Source of the DNA: Chitinophaga rhizophila | GTDB taxonomy: Bacteria > Bacteroidota > Bacteroidia > Chitinophagales > Chitinophagaceae | DNA length: 64,000 nt | Assembly: GCF_019492185.1 (NCBI RefSeq) | Contig: NZ_JAICCF010000004.1 | Location: forward strand, 434,001-498,000 | Reading direction: 5' to 3' | In this document: one piece after another, positions 16,468 to 25,703 of the stretch | Layout: each line of letters starts with the position of its first letter | Numbering within the stretch: position 1 is the first letter of the stretch | Position numbers and translations under genes: made by a program | The notes under the pieces: generated by a model | Told to the model about the DNA's origin: nothing | Databases searched by the model: none | The model's input: only the letters and a program-made list of their open reading frames with translations

Positions 16468-19020
16468 CTACCGCAGGCCATAGGTCAGGGTGAGGTAGTA
16501 CATGCCGCCAATCGAAGGACCTCCCAGGAAAGAGTAATAGTACTTATTCAGCAGATTGGAAGCACCTAGTTTTGCCTTACAGCTGATCTTATCAAACAGG
16601 TAAGTAACCTGTGCGTCGAGCGTAGCATAGGCATCTACATCTCCATTTACCAGGAAAGACTGCCAGTAATAACTGCTTTGCCATTTCCAGGAAAGACCTG
16701 CACCTGCATGTTTGAAGATGCGCTCCTTCGCTACAGATAGGTTTATTGTCCAGGAAGGTGTATTGAAACCGTCTTCCAGGCCATCTTCTTTATCCGACAT
16801 CCGGAGCTTAGCATAAGTTACATTAGCATTTGCCATGTAACCGCGTTCGGAATAGGTCAGGCCCAGGCTTCCTCCGTAGTTGTTCACTTCCGTCTGTGAA
16901 TTGGTCCACATACGGTAAGGGCTCTGCTTGTTTCTGGTATATAACGCATAAGGGATGGAGTCTGTGATGGTAGTATTCGGCACATTCATATTTGCCTGGG
17001 CAATGAAATTGCTGTATCTGTTGAGGTAAGCTTCTGCATCGATGAAGAACCGGCCATCGTCGAAGAGACCTTTATACCCTATTTCTACAGATTTTACATG
17101 TTCGGCTTTGATATAAGTATAGGGATTCTTTTTGAGTAGTCCCGTATTCTTTTCAATTGCTTCCTGCTGTGTCAGGCCACTGTTTACATCGTTTAACACA
17201 GATTGCTGGAACGAAGTAATGGAGGATGCCAGCCAGGCATTTTCAAAGATCCCGGAAGACATAGCTGGTAGTCCACCGACACGTTTCACACCACCACTAT
17301 TCACATTGGAATAGGCTTCAAAGATGCTGGGATAGCGGTAGCCACGTTGATAAGACGCGCGGAAGTGTTGTGTGTTTACCGGTGAATAGACCGCTGTAAA
17401 ACGGGGTGTAATCATCAGATCGAAGTAATCATTTTTATCACCCCGCATGATTGCACCCAGTTTCAGTTCTCCGTTGAGAAGTGTTTTGGTGACTGATATA
17501 AAACCACCGGTTTTGGAGTAATGGATATTGGTATATTCTTTACCTGGCTTGGGGTTAATGAAGTAATTTCCGTCGGGTTCAATGATATAGGTACGATGAT
17601 CGCCGCCGACCAGTATCTGTAAACCGGCTTTGTCTTTCAGCTCACTTAACAGGTGCTGCGTAATGTCCAACTGTCCTTCAGCATGGATAAAATTTGCTCT
17701 TACTTTCAGGGCAGCGCCCATATCCCAGTTATTGATCTGTGCGAGTCTGTTTCGACTATCAATAAATGCTGCTGTTCCAGGTAGTGGCCGTCCTGCATCG
17801 GCAGCTACCCGTGCGGCACGATGCGCATCAGGAAGAGTGGTACCGCTACTGAGAGCAGTATTGAAGGCAGCGGAATAGTCTGCGTACCATACGTTATCCG
17901 GCTTGTAGCTACGGTCAATATTCTCGGCCATTGAGCGGAGGTTATAGGAATTACCCGTATTCTCTCTGTTCAGGTAAACTTTAAGCTGAACGCTGTTAGA
18001 CTGGATTTGTATACCATGTTGCTGTACCAGGTAGTCGGCCAGTCTGAACCGGTTTGCCCGTTGATATACATTGTCGAGCAGTGCCATGTGATATAAATAA
18101 GTCAGCGTCATGCCTGGTTTAAACTGGTAGTAGATACCGGCATCGGCTTTTATATTACGTAGTCCGTAGTCAACAACGTCTTTTTCATCATAACCGGTGC
18201 GGGCTACAACGTAGTTCCGACCTCCCAGTGCAATCGTGCGTCTGTTGGAAGATTCATTTCCGTAGCTGCTTAATGGATCCCGTGCAGGATTGTCACTACC
18301 AAGTAGCCCCGTACTTGCATTCGCCTGACCGTTCAGTTCGCGGCGGTCATTAGCAATCCAGTCGTAACCATGATTAAAAGTCCCGTTTAATTTAAAGGCC
18401 AGTTTGGGACTGACTACCTTGGCCAAGCGTACGCTTGTTTCTGTATATACCTTTGCATCGCTTTCCCGGTTATCCAGATGTATTAGCGCTGTTTTCTGTT
18501 GGATACTAATTCCTTCCGATGTAAAGGGGTTCTTCGTTAAGATATTTGCCAGTCCGTTAACCGTGTTCATACCATATAATGCGGAGGCGATTCCGGGCAG
18601 GATTTCTACGTTCGTGACGTCGAGATCTGAAGGGCCAAGGGCGTTGGCGATAGGTCCGCCGATATGGGGAGACTGTACGTCCATACCGTCTACCAATTGA
18701 GCGAAGCGTACATTGGTAGTATTGGCGAAACCACGAGCATTGAGCACTTTGAAGCCGAGACTGGGCGTAAGAAGCTGTACACCTTGCAGATGTTCAAGTG
18801 CATCGTAAAAGGAAGGGGCAGCTGCGTTCCTGAAATACTGCTCTCCTACTTTCTGGATACTGACAGGAGAACGAAGCAGGCTTTCTCTTGTCCGGGATGC
18901 CGAAACAGTTACTTCAGAAAGTATTTTTATGACGGTATCCTGTTTCAATCGGGTAGTATCCTGTGCATAAGCGCCTGTACTGCCAGCGAAGCTAATAACA
19001 ATGAATAGATGTTTGATCAT
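16468..19020 (-). CDS. TonB-dependent outer-membrane receptor
   Basis: An 850-residue receptor with signal peptide (MIKHLFIVISFAGSTGAYAQ), a short region, then the plug domain beginning SEVTVSASRTRESLLRSPVSIQKV. The plug contains the typical NVEILPGIASALYGMNTVNG. The rest is the beta-barrel, ending in an aromatic-rich strand (YYLTLTYGLR). It lacks the N-terminal carboxypeptidase-like domain of SusC proteins and has no SusD partner, so it is more like a metal, siderophore or vitamin receptor. It follows the ModE-like gene after a terminator, so uptake of molybdate or the hydroxylase substrate is an attractive guess but not shown. Confidence 0.92.
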   Translation of the reverse strand: MIKHLFIVISFAGSTGAYAQDTTRLKQDTVIKILSEVTVSASRTRESLLRSPVSIQKVGEQYFRNAAAPSFYDALEHLQGVQLLTPSLGFKVLNARGFANTTNVRFAQLVDGMDVQSPHIGGPIANALGPSDLDVTNVEILPGIASALYGMNTVNGLANILTKNPFTSEGISIQQKTALIHLDNRESDAKVYTETSVRLAKVVSPKLAFKLNGTFNHGYDWIANDRRELNGQANASTGLLGSDNPARDPLSSYGNESSNRRTIALGGRNYVVARTGYDEKDVVDYGLRNIKADAGIYYQFKPGMTLTYLYHMALLDNVYQRANRFRLADYLVQQHGIQIQSNSVQLKVYLNRENTGNSYNLRSMAENIDRSYKPDNVWYADYSAAFNTALSSGTTLPDAHRAARVAADAGRPLPGTAAFIDSRNRLAQINNWDMGAALKVRANFIHAEGQLDITQHLLSELKDKAGLQILVGGDHRTYIIEPDGNYFINPKPGKEYTNIHYSKTGGFISVTKTLLNGELKLGAIMRGDKNDYFDLMITPRFTAVYSPVNTQHFRASYQRGYRYPSIFEAYSNVNSGGVKRVGGLPAMSSGIFENAWLASSITSFQQSVLNDVNSGLTQQEAIEKNTGLLKKNPYTYIKAEHVKSVEIGYKGLFDDGRFFIDAEAYLNRYSNFIAQANMNVPNTTITDSIPYALYTRNKQSPYRMWTNSQTEVNNYGGSLGLTYSERGYMANANVTYAKLRMSDKEDGLEDGFNTPSWTINLSVAKERIFKHAGAGLSWKWQSSYYWQSFLVNGDVDAYATLDAQVTYLFDKISCKAKLGASNLLNKYYYSFLGGPSIGGMYYLTLTYGLR

Positions 19021-19065
19021 ATTAGTTATCTGTTTCGTTATATAACTCTGTACATAACGATTAGG

Positions 19066-19091
19066 TAAAAAAGCACATCTTGCTGATGTGC
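19066..19091 (-). terminator. Terminator after the ModE-like gene
   Basis: On the minus strand GCACATC, a 5-base loop and GATGTGC form a hairpin followed by a run of six T. It lies 14 bases after the ModE-like stop and upstream of the TonB receptor start, so it separates the two transcripts or attenuates read-through. Confidence 0.65.
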
Positions 19092-19104
19092 GGTTTATGG
19101 GTTG

Positions 19105-19470
19105 TTACTGTATGCGTTGTGTCTCGTCTTCGAGAAACTTTTTAAACCTGACTCTGAGTTCACGATGGTAGGCAATTAACTGACGGGCTTCTTCTGAGAT
19201 AGTAGAGCCACCGCCATTATCACCTCCGGTACTAGTTACTACCAATGGGGCGGCAGACATGCCATTGAGGTTATTAATGAGTTCCCAGGCTTTTTTATAA
19301 GACATCTTCATCTTTTTGGCCGCCTGGTTAATAGAGCCTGTTTCCTGTATAAATTCGAGCAACTCTACTGGCCCTGGGCCAAAGAAGCGTTTACCATTGC
19401 TTTCTAACCAGAGACTACCATTTACCTTTATCACTCCATTGACGAGAATATCTTTAATTGCCTTTTCCAT
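19105..19470 (-). CDS. ModE-like winged-helix regulator
   Basis: A 121-residue single-domain protein matching the N-terminal DNA-binding half of ModE. It shows GPGPVELLEFIQETGSINQAAKKMKMSYKKAWELI in pieces (residues 31-65), then the glycine-rich wing GGDNGGGSTISEE. The molybdate-binding MOP domain is missing, as in many short ModE homologues. It lies downstream of moaA, mocA-like and xdhC genes, so it probably adjusts molybdenum cofactor or hydroxylase gene expression. The 166-bp gap to moaA contains a degenerate copy of the moaA 3' end. Confidence 0.85.
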   Translation of the reverse strand: MEKAIKDILVNGVIKVNGSLWLESNGKRFFGPGPVELLEFIQETGSINQAAKKMKMSYKKAWELINNLNGMSAAPLVVTSTGGDNGGGSTISEEARQLIAYHRELRVRFKKFLEDETQRIQ

Positions 19471-19536
19471 GTTTCAGATGCGGGTTATTCTATTGATCGC
19501 TGCTTGATATATGTTTATTCCTGCTACAGTTGAACT

Positions 19537-19635
19537 TTACCCACGAATGGTAATCATGCTTCTGTTTTCTATCAGTTCAGCGTGCACGTTCTATACTTAC
19601 CCGTGAACCGTCCACCTGGTTCTTTTGCCTCACTT
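19537..19635 (-). repeat. Degenerate tandem copy of the moaA 3' end
   Basis: The last 99 bp of moaA (19636-19734) are repeated directly downstream at an offset of 99 bp, with roughly 15-20 mismatches. Shared stretches include the codons for ENRSMIT and a stop at the same place (19537-19539). One base is missing relative to moaA inside the copy, so it cannot be read as the MoaA C-terminus in one frame. It is a decayed duplicate. Confidence 0.8.
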
Positions 19636-20616
19636 TTACCCACCAATGGTGATCATGCTCCTGTTTTCTATCAGTTCGGCGTGCACGTCCTGCAGCTTAC
19701 CAGTGAATTGGCCACCGAGTTCTTTTGCCTTACTTAGTATATTCTGCTGTATCAGTGGCAGAATCTCTTGTCCATTTCTGAGAGCAGTCAACAGATCGGT
19801 CTCTCCTTTAGAGAACAGGCAGTTTTTGAGTTTACCATCTGCTGTCAGGCGCATGCGGTTGCAAGTACCACAGAATGGCTCCGTCATGGTACTGATAACT
19901 GAAAATGTGCCTGTATGTCCGGGAACAATGAAGCCTTTAGCAGTATCATGGGCCCCTCCTTTCAGGGGCAGGAAGTTGTAGTCGGCGTTGATACTATGCA
20001 GTATTTCATCGAGAGACAGGACCTTATTACTGGTCCATCTATTGCCGCTGAAAGGCATGAACTCAATGAAGCGTACGTGTACCGGTGTATGTTTTGTCCA
20101 GGCTACAAAGTCATTGATTTCATTGTCATTCAGTCCTTTCATCACCACCACATTGACTTTCACCCGGATGCCTTTACCTAACAACAGGTCAATATTACTT
20201 TTCACCTGGTGGAAGATATCTCTTCTGGTAATGAGCATAAACTTGTCTGCCTGGAGGGTATCCAGGCTGATATTGAGTGAGCGGACGCCTGCTTCTTCCA
20301 ATACATCGGCAAATTCATGCAGTCTAGCACCATTGGTAGTCATGGTAAGTTCTACTGGCAGACGGGAAAGAGAGAGAATAATCCTTGCCGCATCTTTCCG
20401 CACCAGAGGTTCTCCGCCGGTAAGTCTGATCTTACGTACACCATTAGCGGTGAAGATCTTTGCTAAAGTGGCTATTTCATCTGCCTGCATAAGCCGGGAA
20501 GCGGGTGTGAAGTCATAGTCTTCTTCCGGCATGCAGTAAAAACACCGCAGGTTACAATTATCTGTCAGGGAAATCCGCAGGTAATCATGCACACGGTTAT
20601 ACGAGTCAATTATCAT
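19636..20616 (-). CDS. moaA: GTP 3',8-cyclase MoaA
   Basis: A 326-residue radical SAM enzyme that makes the first molybdopterin precursor from GTP. The radical SAM cluster is C21-x3-C25-x2-C28 in DNCNLRCFYC. A second cluster motif is seen as EPFCGTCNRMRL with a further Cys 14 residues on (KNCLFS). The C-terminal GG tail, needed for activity, is present. The length is normal. The gene overlaps the upstream mocA-like gene by 1 base, indicating translational coupling. No moaC, moaE, moeA or mog gene is seen in the window. Confidence 0.96.
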   Translation of the reverse strand: MIIDSYNRVHDYLRISLTDNCNLRCFYCMPEEDYDFTPASRLMQADEIATLAKIFTANGVRKIRLTGGEPLVRKDAARIILSLSRLPVELTMTTNGARLHEFADVLEEAGVRSLNISLDTLQADKFMLITRRDIFHQVKSNIDLLLGKGIRVKVNVVVMKGLNDNEINDFVAWTKHTPVHVRFIEFMPFSGNRWTSNKVLSLDEILHSINADYNFLPLKGGAHDTAKGFIVPGHTGTFSVISTMTEPFCGTCNRMRLTADGKLKNCLFSKGETDLLTALRNGQEILPLIQQNILSKAKELGGQFTGKLQDVHAELIENRSMITIGG

Positions 20617-21215
20617 CAGTTTGCAACTTGCCCTGTTAGTAATCGCTGATAATCTTCAGCGGTATCAATATCCAGCGCACCTAATGGAAATGGCACAAGT
20701 GCCAGGTCATCAGTAGACTGCTGGAGAATCTTTTTTGCACCCTGCTGCCCTTCGAGGGCAGCAAGTGCTTCGAAATATGTCTTAGTAAAAAGAACGGGAG
20801 TACCGGCGGTATTATCATATGTGCAGGCGATAATGCCCTTACCTGCAATCATCTGTTGATCTATGAGTTGTTGTAACAAAGCGGTTGTTACAAACGGCTG
20901 ATCACAGACCATGATGATTACGCCGGCCAGACCGGGGTGCTTCGAGATGGCTTTCATCCCGGTACTGATAGATGAACCCATACCATCCGCCCAGTTGTCA
21001 TTTTCTACTATTTCGAGTGCGAATCCGCACAGTTTCTGCATTATCAATGGTGCGTTGGCTCCTGTCACCAGTACAACCGGACTACCAACTGCGGCAATTG
21101 CCTGCTCCGCCATTTGGCAGATCAGTGTTTTACCCTGGTACATCAGTAGTTGTTTTGGTTGGCCTAGACGGGATGAGTTACCCGCACCTAAGATGATTAC
21201 ACCGTATTTTTCCAT
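20616..21215 (-). CDS. MocA-like molybdenum cofactor cytidylyltransferase
   Basis: A 199-residue nucleotidyltransferase with the family start VIILGAGNSSRLGQPKQLL and the later metal-binding area IIMVCDQPFVT. MocA and MobA proteins add CMP or GMP to molybdopterin. The context of a xanthine-dehydrogenase-family hydroxylase, which uses the cytosine dinucleotide cofactor, favours MocA. It is coupled to moaA by a 1-base overlap and sits 12 bases after xdhC. The exact nucleotide specificity is inferred from context. Confidence 0.88.
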   Translation of the reverse strand: MEKYGVIILGAGNSSRLGQPKQLLMYQGKTLICQMAEQAIAAVGSPVVLVTGANAPLIMQKLCGFALEIVENDNWADGMGSSISTGMKAISKHPGLAGVIIMVCDQPFVTTALLQQLIDQQMIAGKGIIACTYDNTAGTPVLFTKTYFEALAALEGQQGAKKILQQSTDDLALVPFPLGALDIDTAEDYQRLLTGQVAN

Positions 21216-21227
21216 ATTCCATACGAT

Positions 21228-22346
21228 TTACAAAGTATGTATCGGCCCGTTTTTCTTTCTGAGAGGGATACCGGTCCTCTCTGAAAGTACGCTTTTTATT
21301 TCAGCCGTCACAGACAATGCGATTTCCTCTGCTGTTTCTGCGCCAATGTCAAGTCCAACAGGCCCATGAATGCGGGCACGGTCTTCATCACTGATATGTA
21401 CGCCTTTGGCCGTCAGCTCATCGAGCATACGTTCGAGCTTTGACCTCGGCCCCAGCGTACCAATGTAAGGTACCTCTTTTTGAAGCAGTAATTCCAGCAG
21501 TGCCAGATCATAGTTGTAGTTGTGAGTCATCAGGACGAACACCGTCCGCTCGTCAATACTGACCTTATCCAGCACCTCTTTCGCTTTACTGACTATCACT
21601 TTCCGGGCTTCGGGGAATCTCGCAGGAGTAGCATAAAGAGCCCTTCCATCTACGACGGTGGTATGCCATCCCTGTATACCAGCAATTTGTACCAGTGGTA
21701 TAGCATCGTTACCCGCCCCGGCGATAATTAAAGATACAGGAGGCTTTAATATCTCGACAAAACCATGAAGTGCTGGTTTTTCATCTCCATACTGTTTAAC
21801 CATACCCTGCTTCCGGCCAAATACCTCCAGTGCATCGTTCACAATGGCTGTTTTCAGCTCGCCCTCTTCCAGACTGCCTGCAAATGTACCTCCTGAGTAG
21901 CGGAGACAGGTACCAGGCTGTTGCGCAGCCTGGTTTAACCTGAAAAGAGTTACTAATACTGCGTCCTCACGCTTTTCCAGCACCTGCTCAAGCAGCAGGA
22001 TGGGATGATGAGGAGACTCCGGGTCAATTGGTTCAAACAGGATGTGAACGATGCCGTTACATCCCAGCTGTACACCGATCCTGGCGTCATCATCATCCGT
22101 TGTATCGTATGTGACCAGCTTATTCTGCTGTTGGATAATTGCCAGGAGCGCTCTCCTGAGTGCATCACCTTCCAAACAACCACCGCTGATAGCGCCTGTC
22201 ATTACACCGTCTTCAGTTACCAGCATTCTGGCACCCGGTCGCCGGTAAGAAGAGCCTTCTACATGTACAACGGTTGCGAGAGCTACTTTTTTACCCGATT
22301 GACGAGAGACATTATAGGCACGTATGATATCCTCAATTTCCTTCAT
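21228..22346 (-). CDS. xdhC: XdhC-family molybdenum cofactor insertion protein
   Basis: A 372-residue protein with the two XdhC domains. The N-terminal part has SSYRRPGARMLV and ISGGCLEGD (the conserved Cys region) and the C-terminal Rossmann part has SLIIAGAGNDAIPL and the end motif RIHGPVGLDIGAETAEEIA. XdhC proteins bind the molybdenum cofactor, help sulfurate it and pass it to xanthine-dehydrogenase-type enzymes, which matches the neighbouring structural genes. It is in the same operon as the cytochrome gene (2 bases upstream). Confidence 0.93.
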   Translation of the reverse strand: MKEIEDIIRAYNVSRQSGKKVALATVVHVEGSSYRRPGARMLVTEDGVMTGAISGGCLEGDALRRALLAIIQQQNKLVTYDTTDDDDARIGVQLGCNGIVHILFEPIDPESPHHPILLLEQVLEKREDAVLVTLFRLNQAAQQPGTCLRYSGGTFAGSLEEGELKTAIVNDALEVFGRKQGMVKQYGDEKPALHGFVEILKPPVSLIIAGAGNDAIPLVQIAGIQGWHTTVVDGRALYATPARFPEARKVIVSKAKEVLDKVSIDERTVFVLMTHNYNYDLALLELLLQKEVPYIGTLGPRSKLERMLDELTAKGVHISDEDRARIHGPVGLDIGAETAEEIALSVTAEIKSVLSERTGIPLRKKNGPIHTL

Positions 22347-22348
22347 AC

Positions 22349-23011
22349 TTATTTGTCAGGCAGATAAGCACCCTTATCCAGCCATGTTTTAAAATGTTTC
22401 ACAAATTCCGCGCGACTCATAGGCAGATGAGCCAGACCTTCTGCCGGATTCCAGCCGCTACCTACCAGGGAGTCTTTTGCCACATGCTCTATTAACGCTT
22501 CATGGTCTTTATGACCATTCTCATTCTTATTCAGCATTGTTTGTGCCAGTTCTCTCGGGGACTTGCCCTGAAACACCATTTTCATATCAGCAGGTGGCAG
22601 GTGCCAGTCCGGATTACCCGGTGGCATGTGCAGTCCGGGAGTATTTTGTGGCTGATGGCAATTAGAACATTTCATTGCGTAAAGTCCTTTCCCATCCTTA
22701 CCACGCTGTACGTTCATCGTATGTATGTGGCTATCGTCTCCCTGTAAAGGCCTGTCGCCAACCGGATGACAATTCATACAACGTGGATGCATCAGCACCT
22801 TATAAGCCTGCAGAAAAGCTTTTTTTGAAACAATGCTGTCAGGTTCTGCTGCTTCTGCTGCCGTAAACCGGGCCATGGTTGTTTCTTCTGGCACACGATT
22901 ATAGGCATCTGTGCGGAAAGATACTACAACCGAGGAAATTGCCGTTATGCCCAGCAGCAGGTAAATCGCTTTCTTTGTATTAATAATCTGATTTTTAGTT
23001 GATTGTGCCAT
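22349..23011 (-). CDS. Di-haem c-type cytochrome (hydroxylase electron acceptor)
   Basis: A 220-residue protein with an N-terminal hydrophobic anchor (IYLLLGITAISSVVVSF, residues 17-33) and two CxxCH haem sites, CMNCH and CSNCH. The arrangement matches cytochromes found next to isoquinoline 1-oxidoreductase-type enzymes. It probably takes electrons from the periplasmic molybdo-enzyme. It lies between xdhC (2 bases) and iorB (38 bases). It is anchored to the membrane, with haems in the periplasm. Confidence 0.87.
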   Translation of the reverse strand: MAQSTKNQIINTKKAIYLLLGITAISSVVVSFRTDAYNRVPEETTMARFTAAEAAEPDSIVSKKAFLQAYKVLMHPRCMNCHPVGDRPLQGDDSHIHTMNVQRGKDGKGLYAMKCSNCHQPQNTPGLHMPPGNPDWHLPPADMKMVFQGKSPRELAQTMLNKNENGHKDHEALIEHVAKDSLVGSGWNPAEGLAHLPMSRAEFVKHFKTWLDKGAYLPDK

Positions 23012-23049
23012 AACAACGCTTTAGGTGTAAATAATCGGGGCAGCTTTGC

Positions 23050-25233
23050 CTAAGCTTTCAGGATGGCCTTATTGAAAGGCAGGTCTCTGAGGCGTTTGCC
23101 GGTAGCGGCGAAGTATGCATTGGCAATAGCTGGAGCCACGGGAGGCACACCAGGTTCGCCGACGCCCCCCATTTTGTTGCTGCTATCTACAATATGTACC
23201 TCTATTTCTGCCGGTGTATCAAACATCCTTGATACCACGTAATCATTAAAGTTGCCCTGCTGCACGCGACCTTTTTCCAGGGTGATTTCGCCCAGTAATG
23301 CGGCAGACACTCCGTAGTTGATACCGCTTTCTATCTGTGCCTTAACTCCGTCAGGATTCACTGCCAGTCCGCAGTCAATTGCATTAATAACCTTATGTAC
23401 TTTAATCGTACCATCAGTGTTCAGGGAAATTTCAACTACCTGCGCCACAAAGCTGAGGAAAGATTCATGCACCGCTATACCCCGGAATCTTCCTTCCGGT
23501 AAAGGTTTGCCCCAATTGGCTTTTTCTGCGACGAGGTTCAGAGCAGCCAAATGACGCGGATGATCTTTCAGTAGCTGCTGGCGATAAACCAGCGGATCTT
23601 TACCCGCAGCATGCGCCAATTCGTCGATGGTGGCCTCCATCGCCATAGCAGTGTGGGTATGCCCTACGGAACGCCACCACAATACGGGAACCTCGTTTTT
23701 CGGAGAATGAAGGCTGACCAGCCTATCTGGAATTGCATACAGATACGGAGAATCAGAGACTCCTTCGACAGACGCATTATCAATTCCATCTTTGATCATT
23801 GATGCGAAGAAGGTTCCATCCATGATAGACTGACCTACAATGGTATGTTTCCATGCGATGGGCATACCATCAGCGTTTAGTCCGACCTTCACATTATGCA
23901 GGAAAGCCGGACGATAGAATCCACCTCTCACATCATCTTCACGCGCCCACACCATTTTAACTAACGGCTTACCACTCGCTTTAATAATTTCCGCGGCTTC
24001 CCTGACAAAGTCAGATGCAGGCGTTCCTCTTCTGCCGAAACCACCACCGAGAAACACCGTATTTACCCGTACCTGCTCTGGCTTCAATCCCAGCACCTTA
24101 GCAGCTGCCTCCTGATCAATACCTGGCATTTGTGTACCACACCAGATTTCACATTTACCGTTGTTCAGCTCAATAGTCACATTTAGCGGTTCCATTGGCG
24201 CATGTGCCAGATATGGAAAGGTATACTCAGCTTCTATTGTTTTTACAGCTTTCGCCATGGCACTATCGACGTCACCAGCTTTAGCCGCCGTAGCACCTGG
24301 CTTCTTTGCCAGTTCCTTATACTGGGCTGTCATACTACTGGAGTCAACCTGCACCCCTGAACCAAGATCCCAATCCACTTTTAAGGCGGTACAGCCTTTC
24401 TTAGCAGCCCAATAGTTATCTGCCAGTACGGCAACACCAGTGGGAATCTGTACTACCTGCTTCACGCCGGGGATTGCCTTTGCTTTCGCAGCATCTACAG
24501 ACTTTACTTTCGCGCCGAAGACAGGCGCATGTAGAACGGCAGCTGTCAACATACCCGGAAACTGCACATCCATCCCGAACTTGGCCGTACCATTTATCTT
24601 AGCCGGCGTATCCAGGCGTTTTACACTCTTGCCGATGTACTTCCAGTCTTTTGCATCCCGCAAAGGGACATCTCCGGGAGCCGGCAATGCAGCTGCCTCG
24701 GAAGCCAGTTCTCCGTATGTAGCTGAGTTAGTACCAGCAGTCACCACTCCATCGGCAGTCTTACATTCCGACGGACTGACACCAAACTTTTTGGCCGCAG
24801 CTGCCACAAGTAAAGTCCTGGCTGTTGCCCCGGCTTTACGGTATCTATCAAACTCGGACCAGGTAGTACTTGATCCTCCGGTAATTTGCATCCCAAAACT
24901 GGTATGATGGTACGGCTTCCAGGCATCTCCATGCTGCACAACCATTTTCTTGACGTCAACATCCAACTCCTCTGCGATCAGCATTGACAAGGTTGTCCAT
25001 ATACCTTGTCCCATCTCAGAGTGTGCCAGATATACAAGTATCTGGTTATCAGCAGTGATGTGCAGATAGGCATTAGGGGCAAAAGCGGCTCCACTTTGTG
25101 GCCCTAACATTGCAGATCCCGCGCCACCAAGTTTCTTTGCACCAGGGACCGTGAACGAGATCAGTAGTCCGCTACCCAATACGGCACCAGTCTTCAGAAA
25201 GTTACGCCTGCTTGTATTTGTTATCTGGCTCAT
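23050..25233 (-). CDS. Molybdopterin-binding hydroxylase large subunit (IorB-like)
   Basis: A 727-residue subunit of the xanthine dehydrogenase family. It begins with a Tat-like signal, SRRNFLKTGAVLGSGLLISF, implying folded export to the periplasm. Molybdopterin-binding stretches include GGSSTTWSEF, GGGFGRRG, HAPMEPLN and GEPGVPPVAPAIANA (last near the C-terminus, with the glutamate in the usual position of the catalytic base). It pairs with the [2Fe-2S] subunit, whose gene overlaps by 4 bases (ATGA). Family members oxidise N-heterocycles (isoquinoline, nicotinate) or aldehydes; the substrate is unknown here. Confidence 0.92.
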   Translation of the reverse strand: MSQITNTSRRNFLKTGAVLGSGLLISFTVPGAKKLGGAGSAMLGPQSGAAFAPNAYLHITADNQILVYLAHSEMGQGIWTTLSMLIAEELDVDVKKMVVQHGDAWKPYHHTSFGMQITGGSSTTWSEFDRYRKAGATARTLLVAAAAKKFGVSPSECKTADGVVTAGTNSATYGELASEAAALPAPGDVPLRDAKDWKYIGKSVKRLDTPAKINGTAKFGMDVQFPGMLTAAVLHAPVFGAKVKSVDAAKAKAIPGVKQVVQIPTGVAVLADNYWAAKKGCTALKVDWDLGSGVQVDSSSMTAQYKELAKKPGATAAKAGDVDSAMAKAVKTIEAEYTFPYLAHAPMEPLNVTIELNNGKCEIWCGTQMPGIDQEAAAKVLGLKPEQVRVNTVFLGGGFGRRGTPASDFVREAAEIIKASGKPLVKMVWAREDDVRGGFYRPAFLHNVKVGLNADGMPIAWKHTIVGQSIMDGTFFASMIKDGIDNASVEGVSDSPYLYAIPDRLVSLHSPKNEVPVLWWRSVGHTHTAMAMEATIDELAHAAGKDPLVYRQQLLKDHPRHLAALNLVAEKANWGKPLPEGRFRGIAVHESFLSFVAQVVEISLNTDGTIKVHKVINAIDCGLAVNPDGVKAQIESGINYGVSAALLGEITLEKGRVQQGNFNDYVVSRMFDTPAEIEVHIVDSSNKMGGVGEPGVPPVAPAIANAYFAATGKRLRDLPFNKAILKA

Positions 25234-25703
25234 TGCACCTTACCTCCTTCCCGCTGCATCTGAGCGGCTAAATGAATAGCCTTTCTTATACGGGGATAAG
25301 TGCCGCAGCGACATATATTCCCGGACATTGCGGTATCAATGTCTTCATCTGTAGGATTCGGATTTTCTCTCAGTAGTACAGCTGCGGACATAATTTGTCC
25401 TGATTGGCAATAACCACATTGCGGTACATCTACTTCCAGCCACGCCTTCTGCAGGTAATTAGTAGGATCGGCAGACAGGCCCTCAATAGTTGTCACTTCC
25501 TTGCCGACAGCCCTTGATACCAGTGTTACACATGATCGTACGGCTTCTCTATCTAAATGAACGGTACAGGCGCCACATTGCGCCATTCCGCAACCGAACT
25601 TGGTACCAGTTAGTCCCAGCACGTCTCTCAATGCCCATAACAAGGGCATATCAGGGCTGGCGTCCACTGAATACTCTTTCTGGTTGATCTTTAGCTTAAC
25701 CAT
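25230..25703 (-). CDS. [2Fe-2S] small subunit of molybdo-hydroxylase (IorA-like)
   Basis: The start at 25703 (MVKLKINQ) fits the family; the longer frame adds 20 hydrophobic residues not found in homologues. The plant-ferredoxin cluster is in FGCGMAQCGACTVHLD and a following Cys. The second cluster is CGYCQSGQ and CRCGTYPRI. The protein passes electrons from the molybdenum site to the cytochrome. It has no signal of its own and would be co-exported with the Tat-borne large subunit. It is the first gene of the operon running to modE. Confidence 0.93.
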   Translation of the reverse strand: MVKLKINQKEYSVDASPDMPLLWALRDVLGLTGTKFGCGMAQCGACTVHLDREAVRSCVTLVSRAVGKEVTTIEGLSADPTNYLQKAWLEVDVPQCGYCQSGQIMSAAVLLRENPNPTDEDIDTAMSGNICRCGTYPRIRKAIHLAAQMQREGGKVQ

